Shown in pieces: positions 18,355-28,855 of a stretch of DNA of 64,000 bases. Position 1 is the first letter of the stretch. The number at the start of each line of letters is the position of its first letter. This DNA is from Plebeiibacterium marinum (GTDB taxonomy: Bacteria; Bacteroidota; Bacteroidia; Bacteroidales; Marinilabiliaceae). A model generated the notes under the pieces. That model saw only the letters and a list, made by a program, of their open reading frames with translations. It had not been told where the DNA came from and did no database searches. The DNA is taken from NCBI RefSeq assembly GCF_026013615.1, contig NZ_JAPDPI010000023.1:1-64000 (forward strand), in the 5' to 3' direction. The position numbers and the translations under genes are program-made.

Positions 18355-21300
18355 TTAGAAATTAAGATTCAAACCAAAGATTAACTGACGGCTCTTTGGA
18401 TATGCAGAATAATCTACACCTGGTGTCAGGGCGGTTTTTCTACGAGTAGACACTTCAGGATCGAAACCTGAATAATTTGTCAGGATAAACACATTATTAC
18501 AAGTTGCATAGAAACGAAGTCTGTTAACACCAATTTTTGACACTATTGATTTTGGCATGGTATAACCTAAAGTCAAAGTATTTAACCTTAAGAAAGATCC
18601 ATCTTCAACAGCCCAATCAGTAAAGGCATATCTGCTCATATAAGGAGACCACATGGTAGTATTGGCATTCATTGCAGCCAAAGTTTGCGGATCATTTACA
18701 ACTTCACCGGTTGACCAATCAATGTTATTCCATCTTTTTCCTTCAGCCATCATATCAATCATATTTCTGTATTGATATTTACTGGTTGATGTATATTGAA
18801 TTTTATTGGCATTGTAAATCTCGTTACCATAGCTATAGCTGAAAATTGCAGACAAATCAAATCCGTATGCTCTGGCTCCGATATTAAAACCACCTGTATG
18901 CAATGGATTAGCATCACCAATAATAGTGCGGTCTTCAAGAGTAACTTCATCATCCCCGGTTAAATCTTTTAGTTTCATTGATCCAGGTCTGATTTCACCA
19001 ATAATGCTGGAATTATTAGCTACACCTTCTTTAAGAATCCAGGTTTCACTGGCCTCGTCGTAACGATCAAAATCAGAAACTTCATATCTTCCATCAGAAA
19101 CATACCCTTGCATTTCTCCTACAGATCCTCCTTTATAAATCCAGAAATCATCGTTAATCTCTGTTGAAGCCCAATTAGAGTTGGCTCCAAAATCTTCCAT
19201 AATTCCTAAAGAATTAATTTTGTTTCTATTGAATCCAATATTAAAGCCAAAGTTTAATCCAAAATTCTTTTTGTCAACAGCAATCCAGTTTACAGCAAAC
19301 TCAATCCCTTTGTTCTCTGTTTCACCCATATTACGATACTGACTATTATAACCAATACCCGATACTGGAAATTCAATTAATAAGTCCTTTGTTGTATTAT
19401 AATAGGCCTCAATAGTACCTGTCAATCTGGTTCCCAACAATGCATAATCCAAACCTAAATTCCTTGTATAGGTAGTTTCCCACTTTAAGTCAGGGTTTGC
19501 AAGGTTTGATGAAGGACTCCAGTAATTTGAAATTTCATTCACACGTCCTTCCAAAGTTTTTGATTCAAATGATTGCACAATCTGGTTAGAAGGAATATTG
19601 TTGTTACCCGCAGAACCATAACTCAAGCGAAGTTTCAAGTCATCTAACCATCCAGATGTTGATTCCATAAAGTTTTCTCCTGAAATACGCCAAGCAACCG
19701 CTGCAGAAGGGAAATATCCCCACTGGTTTCCTTTGGCAAATTTACTCGAACCATCAGCCCTGAATGTAGCGGAGAAAATATACTTACTCTGGAAATTGTA
19801 GTTAACACGACCAAAGAATGACAATAAACGAGTATCCGGATTATAGAAATTATCCACAGATGCATTCTGTCCCTGCGAAGTAAGTTTAAACGCCTGGTTT
19901 GACGTAAACAAGGTAGGAAAGCCCTGAATAGTCGAAGTATTAGTAACTCTTTCTGAATGAATAATTTCCTGACCCAACAACGCCGAAAGGCTATGATCTC
20001 CATTGGATATCAAACCTTTAAAATCGTAATTCAAAGTATTTGTATTCCTGATTTGCTGTGTTTTTCTATCAATCAACCTAACAGCAGGTTGACCTGTATA
20101 TTCACCAGCCTGCTCTCTTGAATAATATGTTGACAAACCATAAAAACGGGCATCATTGTAGTAATAATTATCTAAACCAACCTCTGTTTTAAATTTCAGG
20201 TTGTCGATAATTTCCCAGGCAAAACTGGCACCTGCATTCAGGTTTCTTCTGTTTTGCTCCCTGTCGTTATCGGCAACAGCTACTAAAGGATCAACCAATT
20301 CACTTGAAGCCACTTCTTCATCAATATCAGACTCTAAGCCATTTAATGGAATTGGTGTATAGATAACACTGTGACGCAACCTGGCATCTGCCGATGAAGT
20401 TTCATTTTGCTCATTAGCCCCACTACCATTTATATCAGTATCTGAATAACGGATAGAGTAGTTAAACTCGATTTTATCATTTGGCGTATATTTCATTTTC
20501 AAAGAAAAGTTATTACGCTTAAAATCAGAACCCAGCATAATTGCCTTTTCATTGTAATGAGCAAAACCAAAAGCATAATTCATTTTTTCGGTACCTCCCG
20601 TAATGCTCAAGTCATTACTAAATACCTCTCCTGTTCTGCCATACACTTGTTTCTGCCAGTTATTACCCTTCATGCCCTGGTATAAATCTATATCCTGAAA
20701 CTCACCAAAGTAATCGGTATAAGAAGTCATGTTATCTTCACCTTTTGAAAGCAAAGTGTTTTCATACTGCCATTTTACGTAATCTTCCGGATCCAGGACA
20801 TCCAATGTTTTGGCTATTTTCTTTGCCCCGTAATAAGCATTATAGGAAACAGAAACTTTACCTTCTTTTCCTGATTTTGTTGTAATAATAATTACCCCGT
20901 TAGCACCCCTGGCACCATAAATAGCTGTTGACGAAGCATCTTTAAGTACGTCCATAGATTCAATATCTGAAGCAGGGATATCAGAAATAGATTCCACAGG
21001 GAAACCATCCACAATCAACAAAGGAGAATTGTCCTGGGTAATAGATCCACCACCACGAACGCGGATTTTAATTTCTGCATCCGGTGCACCATCTGTAGCA
21101 GTAACCTGTACCCCTGCCATTCTACCGGTAATAGCCTCGGCCGCAGAAGATACTGGTATAGCCTGTAAATCATCCCCTTTTACAGATGCTACAGAACCTG
21201 TTATGTCGCGTTTTTTAACAGTACCATAACCCACTGCCACAACCTCATCTAACTGCGTATGTGAATCAAGCATTACAATATTAATAGTGCTTCTGCCCGC

Positions 21301-21573
21301 TATTTTTATTTCCTGAGATTCCATCCCAATAAATGAAGCTATAATAACATCATTCTGAGAGTTGCTAACATCTAAACTATAGTTACCATCAATATCGGTA
21401 ATAGTACCGGTTGTAGTACCTTTTAACATTATGGTTACTCCTGGCAACGGTTCATTTGCAGAATCGGTCACCTTTCCTTTCAACTGTTGTGCTAAGCCAC
21501 TCATGCTACAAAGCAGTAACATTAAGGTAGCAAGCATAAACAATTTGCTACTTCTTAATCGATTTTCATTCAT
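18355..21573 (-). CDS. SusC-like TonB-dependent transporter (pectin locus)
   Basis: A 1,072-residue outer-membrane transporter. After the signal peptide there is a carboxypeptidase-regulatory-like domain (GKVTDSANEPLPGVTIMLKG), then the SusC plug (DEVVAVGYGTVKKRDITGSV; LLIVDGFPV; DVLKDASSTAIYGARGANGV) and a long beta-barrel ending in the aromatic residue expected for outer-membrane insertion (LIFGLNLNF). It imports oligosaccharides with energy from TonB. It lies between PL1 (10 bp upstream) and susD (18 bp downstream). Confidence 0.96.
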   Translation of the reverse strand: MNENRLRSSKLFMLATLMLLLCSMSGLAQQLKGKVTDSANEPLPGVTIMLKGTTTGTITDIDGNYSLDVSNSQNDVIIASFIGMESQEIKIAGRSTINIVMLDSHTQLDEVVAVGYGTVKKRDITGSVASVKGDDLQAIPVSSAAEAITGRMAGVQVTATDGAPDAEIKIRVRGGGSITQDNSPLLIVDGFPVESISDIPASDIESMDVLKDASSTAIYGARGANGVIIITTKSGKEGKVSVSYNAYYGAKKIAKTLDVLDPEDYVKWQYENTLLSKGEDNMTSYTDYFGEFQDIDLYQGMKGNNWQKQVYGRTGEVFSNDLSITGGTEKMNYAFGFAHYNEKAIMLGSDFKRNNFSLKMKYTPNDKIEFNYSIRYSDTDINGSGANEQNETSSADARLRHSVIYTPIPLNGLESDIDEEVASSELVDPLVAVADNDREQNRRNLNAGASFAWEIIDNLKFKTEVGLDNYYYNDARFYGLSTYYSREQAGEYTGQPAVRLIDRKTQQIRNTNTLNYDFKGLISNGDHSLSALLGQEIIHSERVTNTSTIQGFPTLFTSNQAFKLTSQGQNASVDNFYNPDTRLLSFFGRVNYNFQSKYIFSATFRADGSSKFAKGNQWGYFPSAAVAWRISGENFMESTSGWLDDLKLRLSYGSAGNNNIPSNQIVQSFESKTLEGRVNEISNYWSPSSNLANPDLKWETTYTRNLGLDYALLGTRLTGTIEAYYNTTKDLLIEFPVSGIGYNSQYRNMGETENKGIEFAVNWIAVDKKNFGLNFGFNIGFNRNKINSLGIMEDFGANSNWASTEINDDFWIYKGGSVGEMQGYVSDGRYEVSDFDRYDEASETWILKEGVANNSSIIGEIRPGSMKLKDLTGDDEVTLEDRTIIGDANPLHTGGFNIGARAYGFDLSAIFSYSYGNEIYNANKIQYTSTSKYQYRNMIDMMAEGKRWNNIDWSTGEVVNDPQTLAAMNANTTMWSPYMSRYAFTDWAVEDGSFLRLNTLTLGYTMPKSIVSKIGVNRLRFYATCNNVFILTNYSGFDPEVSTRRKTALTPGVDYSAYPKSRQLIFGLNLNF

Positions 21574-21583
21574 TTCACTAATT

Positions 21584-22906
21584 TTAAAGTAAACTGTTTA
21601 AATAGTATTCAATATTTGTATAGTCTTTATCCAAACCATAGTCCGATGCATCAGAACTATCATTTGGATCCAAACGGTTCCTGGTTTCCCACTCATCCGG
21701 CATCCCGTCTTTATCGGAATCCTTTTTCGCCTCAGCGCTTTTTATCACTATCCATCCGCCCACATCTTCAGGCTTATCAATTATCCCTTTCAATGCACTA
21801 TGTGCCACACCTTTTCTTACCTCTTCAACGATTCTCTTGTCGATAGCATCCCTGCGTTTGCTGGCTCCGGCACCATTCAGCACCTTTTCATAAGCCTTTT
21901 GTGCTGATTCAACTTTAAAGTCAGAAGCAGCAACCAGCGATTTTTTAAAATATTTACTAATGGTATCTATATCCAGCAGAACTCCTTTAAGATTACTTTT
22001 TGATATATCTTCATTTCCTTCCAAAAAGTTTTTACTAAACTGAAAATCTGCGTAGGGCGCATAAGGTTCGAGCAACCTTACTTTGGATGCTTTTTTAGTA
22101 GCAGGACCTGGCTTAAAGTAATTCCCTGATATAATATACCTTCCCTGCTCTCCTGCATAAATACACTTCGATTCCCAATTATACATCACATTGTTTACAA
22201 TCTCGGCATGCTCTGTTTCCGGTGTAGAAAGTTTTCTGCATCCCTGTAAACGAGGATTTCGGCTGGTATGGTGGGCCAACAAATTATGATGGAAGGTAGC
22301 TTTCATTCCACCCCATATCCCTCCATAACCATGCTTGCCTTTTGAATGAAAGCTTTGGTTCAGGCTTTCGCTGATAATACACCATTGTACCGTCATATTT
22401 TCATTATCGTACAATGAACAAACCTCATCAGTAGCCCAGCTCAAACTACAATGGTCTACAATAATATTCTTGTGTTTCATTCCGGTAAGGGCATCCAACT
22501 CTGTTTGGGCAGCATCGCCGGGCCTAACCCTTAAATACCTCACAATTACATTATTGGCATTAATCCTTAATCCATGTCCTCTTAAACAGATCCCCATACC
22601 CGGAGAGGTTTGCCCTGCAATGGTAATATCATCATTGTTTATTACCAGTTGCGATTTCAGGTCGATATAACCATTTACAGCAAATACTATGATCCGTGCA
22701 CCATGTTTTTGAATCCCGTCCCGTAAGCTACCTGGGCCATCATCATTCAGGTTGGTCACCGTATAAACTATACCGCCCCTTCCGCCTGTTGTATATTTAC
22801 CTGCTCCCTCTGCTCCCGGAAAAGCAGGAACACCTTTATTTTTACAAGCAAATGCTGTAGAAACAACAAGACTTAAGACAAGTACTATATTCAATAATCT
22901 CTTCAT
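21584..22906 (-). CDS. Pectate lyase, PL1 family
   Basis: A 440-residue exported beta-helix lyase. FPGAEGAGKYTTGGRGGIVY, TNLNDDGPGSLRDGI and DHCSLSWATDE are standard for the Bacteroidota branch of PL1; HHTSRNPRLQG carries the catalytic Arg. A C-terminal Ca2+-loop segment (DSDKDGMPDEWETRN) resembles the thrombospondin type 3/dockerin-like stretch often found after such domains. The signal peptide ends STAFACKNKG; the Cys makes a lipoprotein possible, but the lipobox is poor. It lies 10 bp before susC and 10 bp after GH105. It would generate unsaturated oligogalacturonides for import. Confidence 0.9.
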   Translation of the reverse strand: MKRLLNIVLVLSLVVSTAFACKNKGVPAFPGAEGAGKYTTGGRGGIVYTVTNLNDDGPGSLRDGIQKHGARIIVFAVNGYIDLKSQLVINNDDITIAGQTSPGMGICLRGHGLRINANNVIVRYLRVRPGDAAQTELDALTGMKHKNIIVDHCSLSWATDEVCSLYDNENMTVQWCIISESLNQSFHSKGKHGYGGIWGGMKATFHHNLLAHHTSRNPRLQGCRKLSTPETEHAEIVNNVMYNWESKCIYAGEQGRYIISGNYFKPGPATKKASKVRLLEPYAPYADFQFSKNFLEGNEDISKSNLKGVLLDIDTISKYFKKSLVAASDFKVESAQKAYEKVLNGAGASKRRDAIDKRIVEEVRKGVAHSALKGIIDKPEDVGGWIVIKSAEAKKDSDKDGMPDEWETRNRLDPNDSSDASDYGLDKDYTNIEYYLNSLL

Positions 22907-22916
22907 ATTAAAAACT

Positions 22917-24104
22917 TTATCGATCTAACTCTATTGCTGCCAGAATAAAGGGAGCTACCCCCTTGGTATCATTAGTAACCTTCGTTTCTGTTATGTAATA
23001 TTCAAAAGAACCATCCCTATACGGATTCCCACCTAATCCACAACCTCCGCATATGTCTTTCATCTCAATCTTACCATCTGTACCTTCCGTAATCAAATGA
23101 TTAATGATTCCATCAAAAGTTTCGTTGGCAAGGTTTAAATAGGCCTGATTTAAATACCCTTTATTTGCCCCTTTGGCAAAAACATAAGCAAACATAGCCG
23201 ATCCGGAACCTTCCAGATAATTGCCTTCGCGATTTCCCTGATCTAAAACCTGATACCAAAGCGCCGACTCGCTATCTCTTACTTTCAGCAAAGCTTCACA
23301 GGTGTTATTAAGAATTGCAATCAACTCTTCCCTGTCGGGGTGACGATCAGGCAAAAAATCCAAAACATCAACAATAGCCATAACATACCAGCCCATAGCC
23401 CTGCTCCAGAAATGAGGCGATAAGCCTGTTTCCGGATCACTCCATTTTTGCTGTTTGCTTTCATCCCATGCATGATATAGCAAGCCCGATTTTTCATCAC
23501 GCGTTTTACTATAAATCAGTTTAATCTGGTGAGTAACCACATCAAACCACTGAGGTTCATTAAACTCTTTGGCATATTGTGCTAAAAAAGGAGAAGCCAT
23601 ATAAATACCATCCAGCCACATTTGGTATGGGTATCTCTTTTTATGCCAATACCCATCACTTTTTGTTTTTGGATGCTCTTTCATTTGAAGCACCAATTGG
23701 TCTATAACCTTTTTATATTTTTCATTTCCGGTGCGTTTATATAATGTAATTACATTTTTTCCCGGGTTTACACGGTCAATGTTATAATCGCTGAGTTTAT
23801 ATTTATATATACTGCCATCTTCACGAACAAAATAATCAATATAGGCTTGCATATATTCTGAATACTTAGGATCCAAATCCCCTAAACGATCGATTGCCTG
23901 TCCTAAAAAAGCATAATCATATTCCCATTTAACTTTTTGTGGGTTTAAATAATAAACAAGGCTATCATATTCCTGCATTACGGCATCAGCCATTTTAACC
24001 GACCATTTCCGGGTTGTTTTTTGATGTTGTTGAGATTTGTTAGATGGCGTATTATTACATCCTAACAAAATCACTAAAACTATTATGTATATTATCTGTT
24101 TCAT
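22917..24104 (-). CDS. Unsaturated (rhamno)galacturonyl hydrolase, GH105 lipoprotein
   Basis: A 395-residue (alpha/alpha)6-barrel enzyme that removes the unsaturated uronic acid left by pectate or rhamnogalacturonan lyases. YPYQMWLDGIYMASPFLAQY contains the catalytic Asp, and SPHFWSRAMGWYVMAI is a GH88/GH105 signature. The lipobox LLGC (Cys16) marks a lipoprotein. The ATG at 24104 (MKQIIYIIVL) is used; the frame also reaches a GTG at 24113. It is the first gene of the pectin operon and divergent from the HTCS gene, with 246 bp between them. No clear TAnnTTTG box was found for this direction. Confidence 0.9.
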   Translation of the reverse strand: MKQIIYIIVLVILLGCNNTPSNKSQQHQKTTRKWSVKMADAVMQEYDSLVYYLNPQKVKWEYDYAFLGQAIDRLGDLDPKYSEYMQAYIDYFVREDGSIYKYKLSDYNIDRVNPGKNVITLYKRTGNEKYKKVIDQLVLQMKEHPKTKSDGYWHKKRYPYQMWLDGIYMASPFLAQYAKEFNEPQWFDVVTHQIKLIYSKTRDEKSGLLYHAWDESKQQKWSDPETGLSPHFWSRAMGWYVMAIVDVLDFLPDRHPDREELIAILNNTCEALLKVRDSESALWYQVLDQGNREGNYLEGSGSAMFAYVFAKGANKGYLNQAYLNLANETFDGIINHLITEGTDGKIEMKDICGGCGLGGNPYRDGSFEYYITETKVTNDTKGVAPFILAAIELDR

Positions 24105-24326
24105 AAAAAACACCTTTACTTCCGATAACGTTTTTAATTATATTTTAACATTTATAAAATTATGACATCCCTATTTTACCCAAGGGTACATTTCATCATT
24201 TTATGGTAGACAAATTGTTACTATTTAGGGTAGTCATTTGTTCTAAACCTTGATTTTCAACACTTTCTATATATTACAAAAATTCTTATTTTACCAATTA
24301 TTCGTAATTAAATGAGTTAATAATGC

Positions 24327-24334
24327 TATATTTG
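24327..24334 (+). promoter_or_regulatory. -7 promoter box of the HTCS gene
   Basis: TATATTTG matches TAnnTTTG fully. It ends 16 bp before the ATG, so the predicted transcript would have a leader of only about 10 nt. A weak -33 (TTCG, 24301-24304) lies 22 bp upstream. Confidence 0.5.
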
Positions 24335-24350
24335 TTTTGAAGCAAATAGT

Positions 24351-27300
24351 ATGGAAAATCTTAAAAAATATATATTTCTTGTTTTACTGCTCTTATCGCC
24401 TTTGTTTTCAAAAGGGCAGGATATTTACCGATTTGAACATTTTGACACTGAAGATGGCTTATCGCAAGGTACCGTATCCAGTATGTTATGCGACAAAAAA
24501 GGTTTTCTATGGATTGGAACCAGGGATGGGCTGAACAGGTATGATGGAAATAATTTTAAGGTATACATACAAAATACATTTGCCAACAACCGCATTATTA
24601 AATTATGGCAGGATAGCTTAGACTATATTTGGCTTGAAACATATGACCATTATTTGCACGCATTTAATCCACGAAAGGAAATATTTAAAAGCGTACCTGA
24701 CTATAAAGCACCGGATTACAACAAGATAAAGGAATCATCTTGTTTCCGGCAATACTCCAACAATGAAATTTGGATAGGCACATCGGGAAGGGGAATATAT
24801 TATTTAAAACACGACCCGAAACAAGACACGTACAATAATACTCAGATTAGTGATAAAGGAAGGTACACTATTACCAATAACACAGTCAGGTTTATTATAG
24901 TAGATCAGGACTCTTCGGTATGGGTAGGTGCACAGAAAGGGATTAACCTGTTAACAAAAAAAGATTTTAGAAACAACACCTTTAATTTTCAGCACCTTTT
25001 TATTAACTACTCATTTAACTCTGCTGTTGAAACAGATAAAGAAATATGGTTTTCTACTGAAAGCAATGGTATTATTACATACGACAAAAAAACCGGATCC
25101 TATCATTTCCTCAATGCTTTCAACGCTCCTTATATATCAACAAACAACATTTTAAAACTAATAAAATCGCAAAATGGCAAAATATTTATTGCTTTAAAAG
25201 ACCAGGGGGTAATAGCATTTGACACACATTCCAACCAATGGGAAAACATTGAAATACATGGCAATAATGTAGATCAGATATATTTTGACCGATACAACAA
25301 TGCCTGGGTAACATCGGATCAATATGGCGTTACCCGGGTTGATATGAACAGTTATGAATCTGAAACCTATTTAATAAAAAAGCACAAAGCCATTACTGAT
25401 TTAGAAAGGCATGTATTTTATGAAGATAAGGATTCAAATTTATGGGTTGGATTGCATGGCGGGGCGTTGTCTTTTTACGACAGACAACGCAATACCTTTG
25501 TAAATTATTCCAACGACCCAAACAATAACTACTCCATTTCTTCAGACATAGTGCATTGTATTACAGAAGACAAAACAGGATTGATGTGGGTGGGTACAGG
25601 TCAATACAAAGGGGGATTAGAAAAAATCATTAAACGCAACCCTGCTTTTCAACACCTGCTGCTAAAGGAAAATATAAGCCAGATAACTGATAATCTGGTC
25701 AGATCCATCTCTGAAGATCGCAATGGTTGCATTTGGTGTGGAACAAAAAGCGGAGAACTTTTTATACTTGACAAGCAACTAAATATAGTCCATCAATACG
25801 GATATAAAAACCCACTGTTTAAAGATATTCTGAACACAAATATTTACTCTATATTTTTCGACAACAACAATTATATTTGGCTGGGAAGCAAAGGACAGGG
25901 ATTGTTTGTAAGCACCTCCCCCTTACCCAACAACATAAACCAATACCAAAATATTGAATTTATAAACTACAAAGCGGAACAAAACGACCCTAGCTCACTA
26001 TGCAACAACAACATATACAGCTTTGAGCAGGATTATATGAACAACATCTGGATCGGAACATTCGGCAATGGGATAAGTATTACAACCCCTGAAGACATAA
26101 CTTCTCTCAAGTTCAAAAACCTTAACTCATCCAATAGCCAGTTATCCAATAACCTGGTACGTCAGGTTAAAACAGACTCTGATTCAAACATATGGGTAGC
26201 TACGTCTTTCGGGTTAAATGTATTGTTTGCAGACAGCCTTTCATCAAATAATTTTTCGTTTAAAAAATATTTAAAAAACATTGAATCAGTTAATTCAATA
26301 ACCTATAATGATATTATAGAAATATTTGAAGATTCAGAAAAACAAATATGGTTTGGGACATCCGGAGGGGGAGTTAGCAGAATAAAGCTACCCCTTACCG
26401 ATTCAATTCAGTTTACAAATCTTACAACCAAGGATGGCCTCTCTAACAACGCTATTTTTGGGATACAGGAAGATGAAAACCAAAGTATCTGGTTTAGTAC
26501 CGAATATGGATTAAACCGCTACGATAAACACAATCAAAACTTTGAAATTTTTAACGAATCCAACGGACTGTCGTTCAATGGATTTTCAGAAAACACCTCC
26601 TATAAACAAAAAAATGGCTATTTACTTTTTGGAGGTGCAAACGGCATTGAAATAATAAAGCCACAGTTACTTCAAATCCCGGATATACAAAACAACATTG
26701 AGTTAACCAATTTTCAATTATTTAATAAAGATGTTGTAATAGGCGACAAAAATTCTCCGCTAATGCAGAGTATCACTTTTACTGAACAAATAAAACTTAC
26801 CTACAAGCAATCGAGTTTTAGTATTGAATATTCAACACTTGATTATTTAGATCCCGGAAAAATCCAATATGCATTTATGCTGGAAGGATTTGAAGATCAA
26901 TGGAATTATGTTGGCAACCAAACCAAAGCAACTTACACCAACCTACCTCCGGGAAACTATACATTTTTAGTTAAGAATACAGACCGTAAGGGACAATGGA
27001 AAACCACTCCGCAAAAACTTATGGTAGAAATCCTACCCCCCTGGTGGAAAACCATTTGGGCCTATATTTTATATGCCCTTTTACTTATCGGATTACTCCT
27101 GATTGTAAGAACCATAGTTACACAAATAAACAAATACCGTAATGACTTAATACTGGAGAAAAAAATTAACGAATTAAAACTCCGTTTCTTCACCAATATA
27201 TCACATGAAATCAGGACTCCTCTAACCCTGATATTAGGGCCATTAGAAGATATTCTGGAAGAAAATTCCCTTTCTGACAACATCAAACAACAAATGATAT

Positions 27301-28712
27301 TGATGCGCAAGAACACCAAAAGGATGCTTCATCTTGTAAACCAATTACTCGATTTCAGGAGAATACAAAACAATAAGTTAAACCTGAAGGTACAAGAAAT
27401 ATATCTAAACGAATTTGTACAAAACATATACAACAGCTTTATCCCTTTGGCAAAACATAATGGGATTACGTTCAAATTTCACCCTTATAATGCCGATATC
27501 CCTATTTGGGCAGACCCCATTCAGTTAGATACTATTTTATATAACCTGATCAGCAACGCACTTAAATATACACCACGGGGAAAAAGTGTAGCCATCACGC
27601 TATCTGAAGACAATGATTTAAATCTTGCAAAAATTAATGTAAGTGATGAAGGCCCGGGTATACCTAACGAACATATTTCCGACATCTTTACCCGCTATGT
27701 GATCCTGAACAACAAAAATAATATGAGCAGCGGCATTGGTCTATCTCTTGCTTTTGAACTGGCAAAGCTACATGGAGGAAATATAGATCTGAAATCAGAA
27801 CCTGGACAAGGAAGTTCATTCTGCCTGACCTTGCCATTAGACAAGGAAAAGATTATTCAACAGGCCAATGTTACAGCTATACAGGATGGGCAGAAGATTC
27901 AGATAGAAAGCCACTCCGAAGAAATAACGTATACACCTGATTATCTGAACAAAAACGCCATAGACAAAAACAAAGCCACTATTTTAATAGTTGAAGACAA
28001 CGCTCCAATTTTAAGCTACATAAAAAGCAAATTATTAAAAAATTACAATTGCCTGGTTGCCAACAATGGTATAGAAGGCCTGGAAATTGCTGAAAGAAAC
28101 AATCCGGATATTATTGTTACTGACATAATGATGCCACAGATGGATGGTACTGAAATGACTAAAAAATTAAAAGAGAATTTTAGCACTTGCCATATCCCTG
28201 TAATCATGATGACGGCAAAAAGCGATATTCAGGATAAAATTTCGGGTTATGAAACAGGTGCTGAAGCATATATTACAAAACCTTTAAATTCGAGCTATTT
28301 AAAAGCTGTTATAGAAAGCCTTATAAAACAACGAAAGCTTGTAATATCAAAATTCAGGGATAACAAAACCGTTGATCCCAAAACCCTAAAGGTGAATTCA
28401 AAGGATGAGGAGTTTCTTCAAAACCTCTTAAAATTTGTTGAAGAAAACTATTCTATGGATTTAAGTATAGAGAAAGTAACAGAATATTGCTGCGTTAGCC
28501 GCACTGTTCTCTATAACAAAGTTAAAGGACTCACAGGATTAAGTCCACTTGAGTTTATACGCCAGATCAAACTAAAAATTGCACATGAGTTTCTTGTAAA
28601 AGGATACCCGGTTGCAGATGCCGCATTCAAAATTGGGTATACTGACGTAAAATACTTTTCACGCCAGTTTAAAATGATGTATGGGTATCCCCCCAGCAAG
28701 TTAAAGAAATAA
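24351..28712 (+). CDS. Hybrid two-component system regulator (HTCS), pectin-responsive
   Basis: A 1,453-residue single-chain sensor-regulator. In order: signal peptide (1-22); two seven-bladed Reg_prop beta-propellers in the periplasm (to about 790; repeated LWIGT/IWFGT blades); Y_Y_Y domain (about 797-885); one membrane helix (about 903-925); HisKA with FFTNISHEIRTPL (His952); HATPase (NLISNALKYTPRG, DEGPGIP, GIGLSLAF); receiver domain with DIIVTDIMMPQMDG (Asp1258); and an AraC-type DNA-binding domain (about 1355-1453). All phosphorelay residues are intact. It is divergent from the pectin operon, so it most likely senses an unsaturated or saturated pectin oligosaccharide and activates that operon. 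Confidence 0.95.
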   Translation: MENLKKYIFLVLLLLSPLFSKGQDIYRFEHFDTEDGLSQGTVSSMLCDKKGFLWIGTRDGLNRYDGNNFKVYIQNTFANNRIIKLWQDSLDYIWLETYDHYLHAFNPRKEIFKSVPDYKAPDYNKIKESSCFRQYSNNEIWIGTSGRGIYYLKHDPKQDTYNNTQISDKGRYTITNNTVRFIIVDQDSSVWVGAQKGINLLTKKDFRNNTFNFQHLFINYSFNSAVETDKEIWFSTESNGIITYDKKTGSYHFLNAFNAPYISTNNILKLIKSQNGKIFIALKDQGVIAFDTHSNQWENIEIHGNNVDQIYFDRYNNAWVTSDQYGVTRVDMNSYESETYLIKKHKAITDLERHVFYEDKDSNLWVGLHGGALSFYDRQRNTFVNYSNDPNNNYSISSDIVHCITEDKTGLMWVGTGQYKGGLEKIIKRNPAFQHLLLKENISQITDNLVRSISEDRNGCIWCGTKSGELFILDKQLNIVHQYGYKNPLFKDILNTNIYSIFFDNNNYIWLGSKGQGLFVSTSPLPNNINQYQNIEFINYKAEQNDPSSLCNNNIYSFEQDYMNNIWIGTFGNGISITTPEDITSLKFKNLNSSNSQLSNNLVRQVKTDSDSNIWVATSFGLNVLFADSLSSNNFSFKKYLKNIESVNSITYNDIIEIFEDSEKQIWFGTSGGGVSRIKLPLTDSIQFTNLTTKDGLSNNAIFGIQEDENQSIWFSTEYGLNRYDKHNQNFEIFNESNGLSFNGFSENTSYKQKNGYLLFGGANGIEIIKPQLLQIPDIQNNIELTNFQLFNKDVVIGDKNSPLMQSITFTEQIKLTYKQSSFSIEYSTLDYLDPGKIQYAFMLEGFEDQWNYVGNQTKATYTNLPPGNYTFLVKNTDRKGQWKTTPQKLMVEILPPWWKTIWAYILYALLLIGLLLIVRTIVTQINKYRNDLILEKKINELKLRFFTNISHEIRTPLTLILGPLEDILEENSLSDNIKQQMILMRKNTKRMLHLVNQLLDFRRIQNNKLNLKVQEIYLNEFVQNIYNSFIPLAKHNGITFKFHPYNADIPIWADPIQLDTILYNLISNALKYTPRGKSVAITLSEDNDLNLAKINVSDEGPGIPNEHISDIFTRYVILNNKNNMSSGIGLSLAFELAKLHGGNIDLKSEPGQGSSFCLTLPLDKEKIIQQANVTAIQDGQKIQIESHSEEITYTPDYLNKNAIDKNKATILIVEDNAPILSYIKSKLLKNYNCLVANNGIEGLEIAERNNPDIIVTDIMMPQMDGTEMTKKLKENFSTCHIPVIMMTAKSDIQDKISGYETGAEAYITKPLNSSYLKAVIESLIKQRKLVISKFRDNKTVDPKTLKVNSKDEEFLQNLLKFVEENYSMDLSIEKVTEYCCVSRTVLYNKVKGLTGLSPLEFIRQIKLKIAHEFLVKGYPVADAAFKIGYTDVKYFSRQFKMMYGYPPSKLKK

Positions 28713-28760
28713 TTTTGTACCTATTTAGTAATGCCACAACCCCACATTTTGATTATTACA

Positions 28761-28788
28761 AAAATAATGTGTGCGTACACATTATTTT
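28761..28788. promoter_or_regulatory. Operator-like palindrome upstream of uxaC
   Basis: A 12-bp perfect inverted repeat (AAAATAATGTGT / ACACATTATTTT) flanks GCGT. The even spacing with CG at the centre resembles LacI-family operators. It ends 3 bp before the uxaC -7 box, so binding should block transcription. The regulator is not in the window. Confidence 0.75.
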
Positions 28789-28791
28789 CAT

Positions 28792-28799
28792 TATCTTTG
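28792..28799 (+). promoter_or_regulatory. -7 promoter box of uxaC
   Basis: TATCTTTG matches TAnnTTTG fully, 56 bp before the uxaC ATG. The position of the -33 box would fall inside the palindrome at 28761-28788. Confidence 0.65.
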
Positions 28800-28855
28800 C
28801 AAATACAAATAAACCAGAAGTTTCTTTGACATTAAAAATTAAAACATAGAGTACT

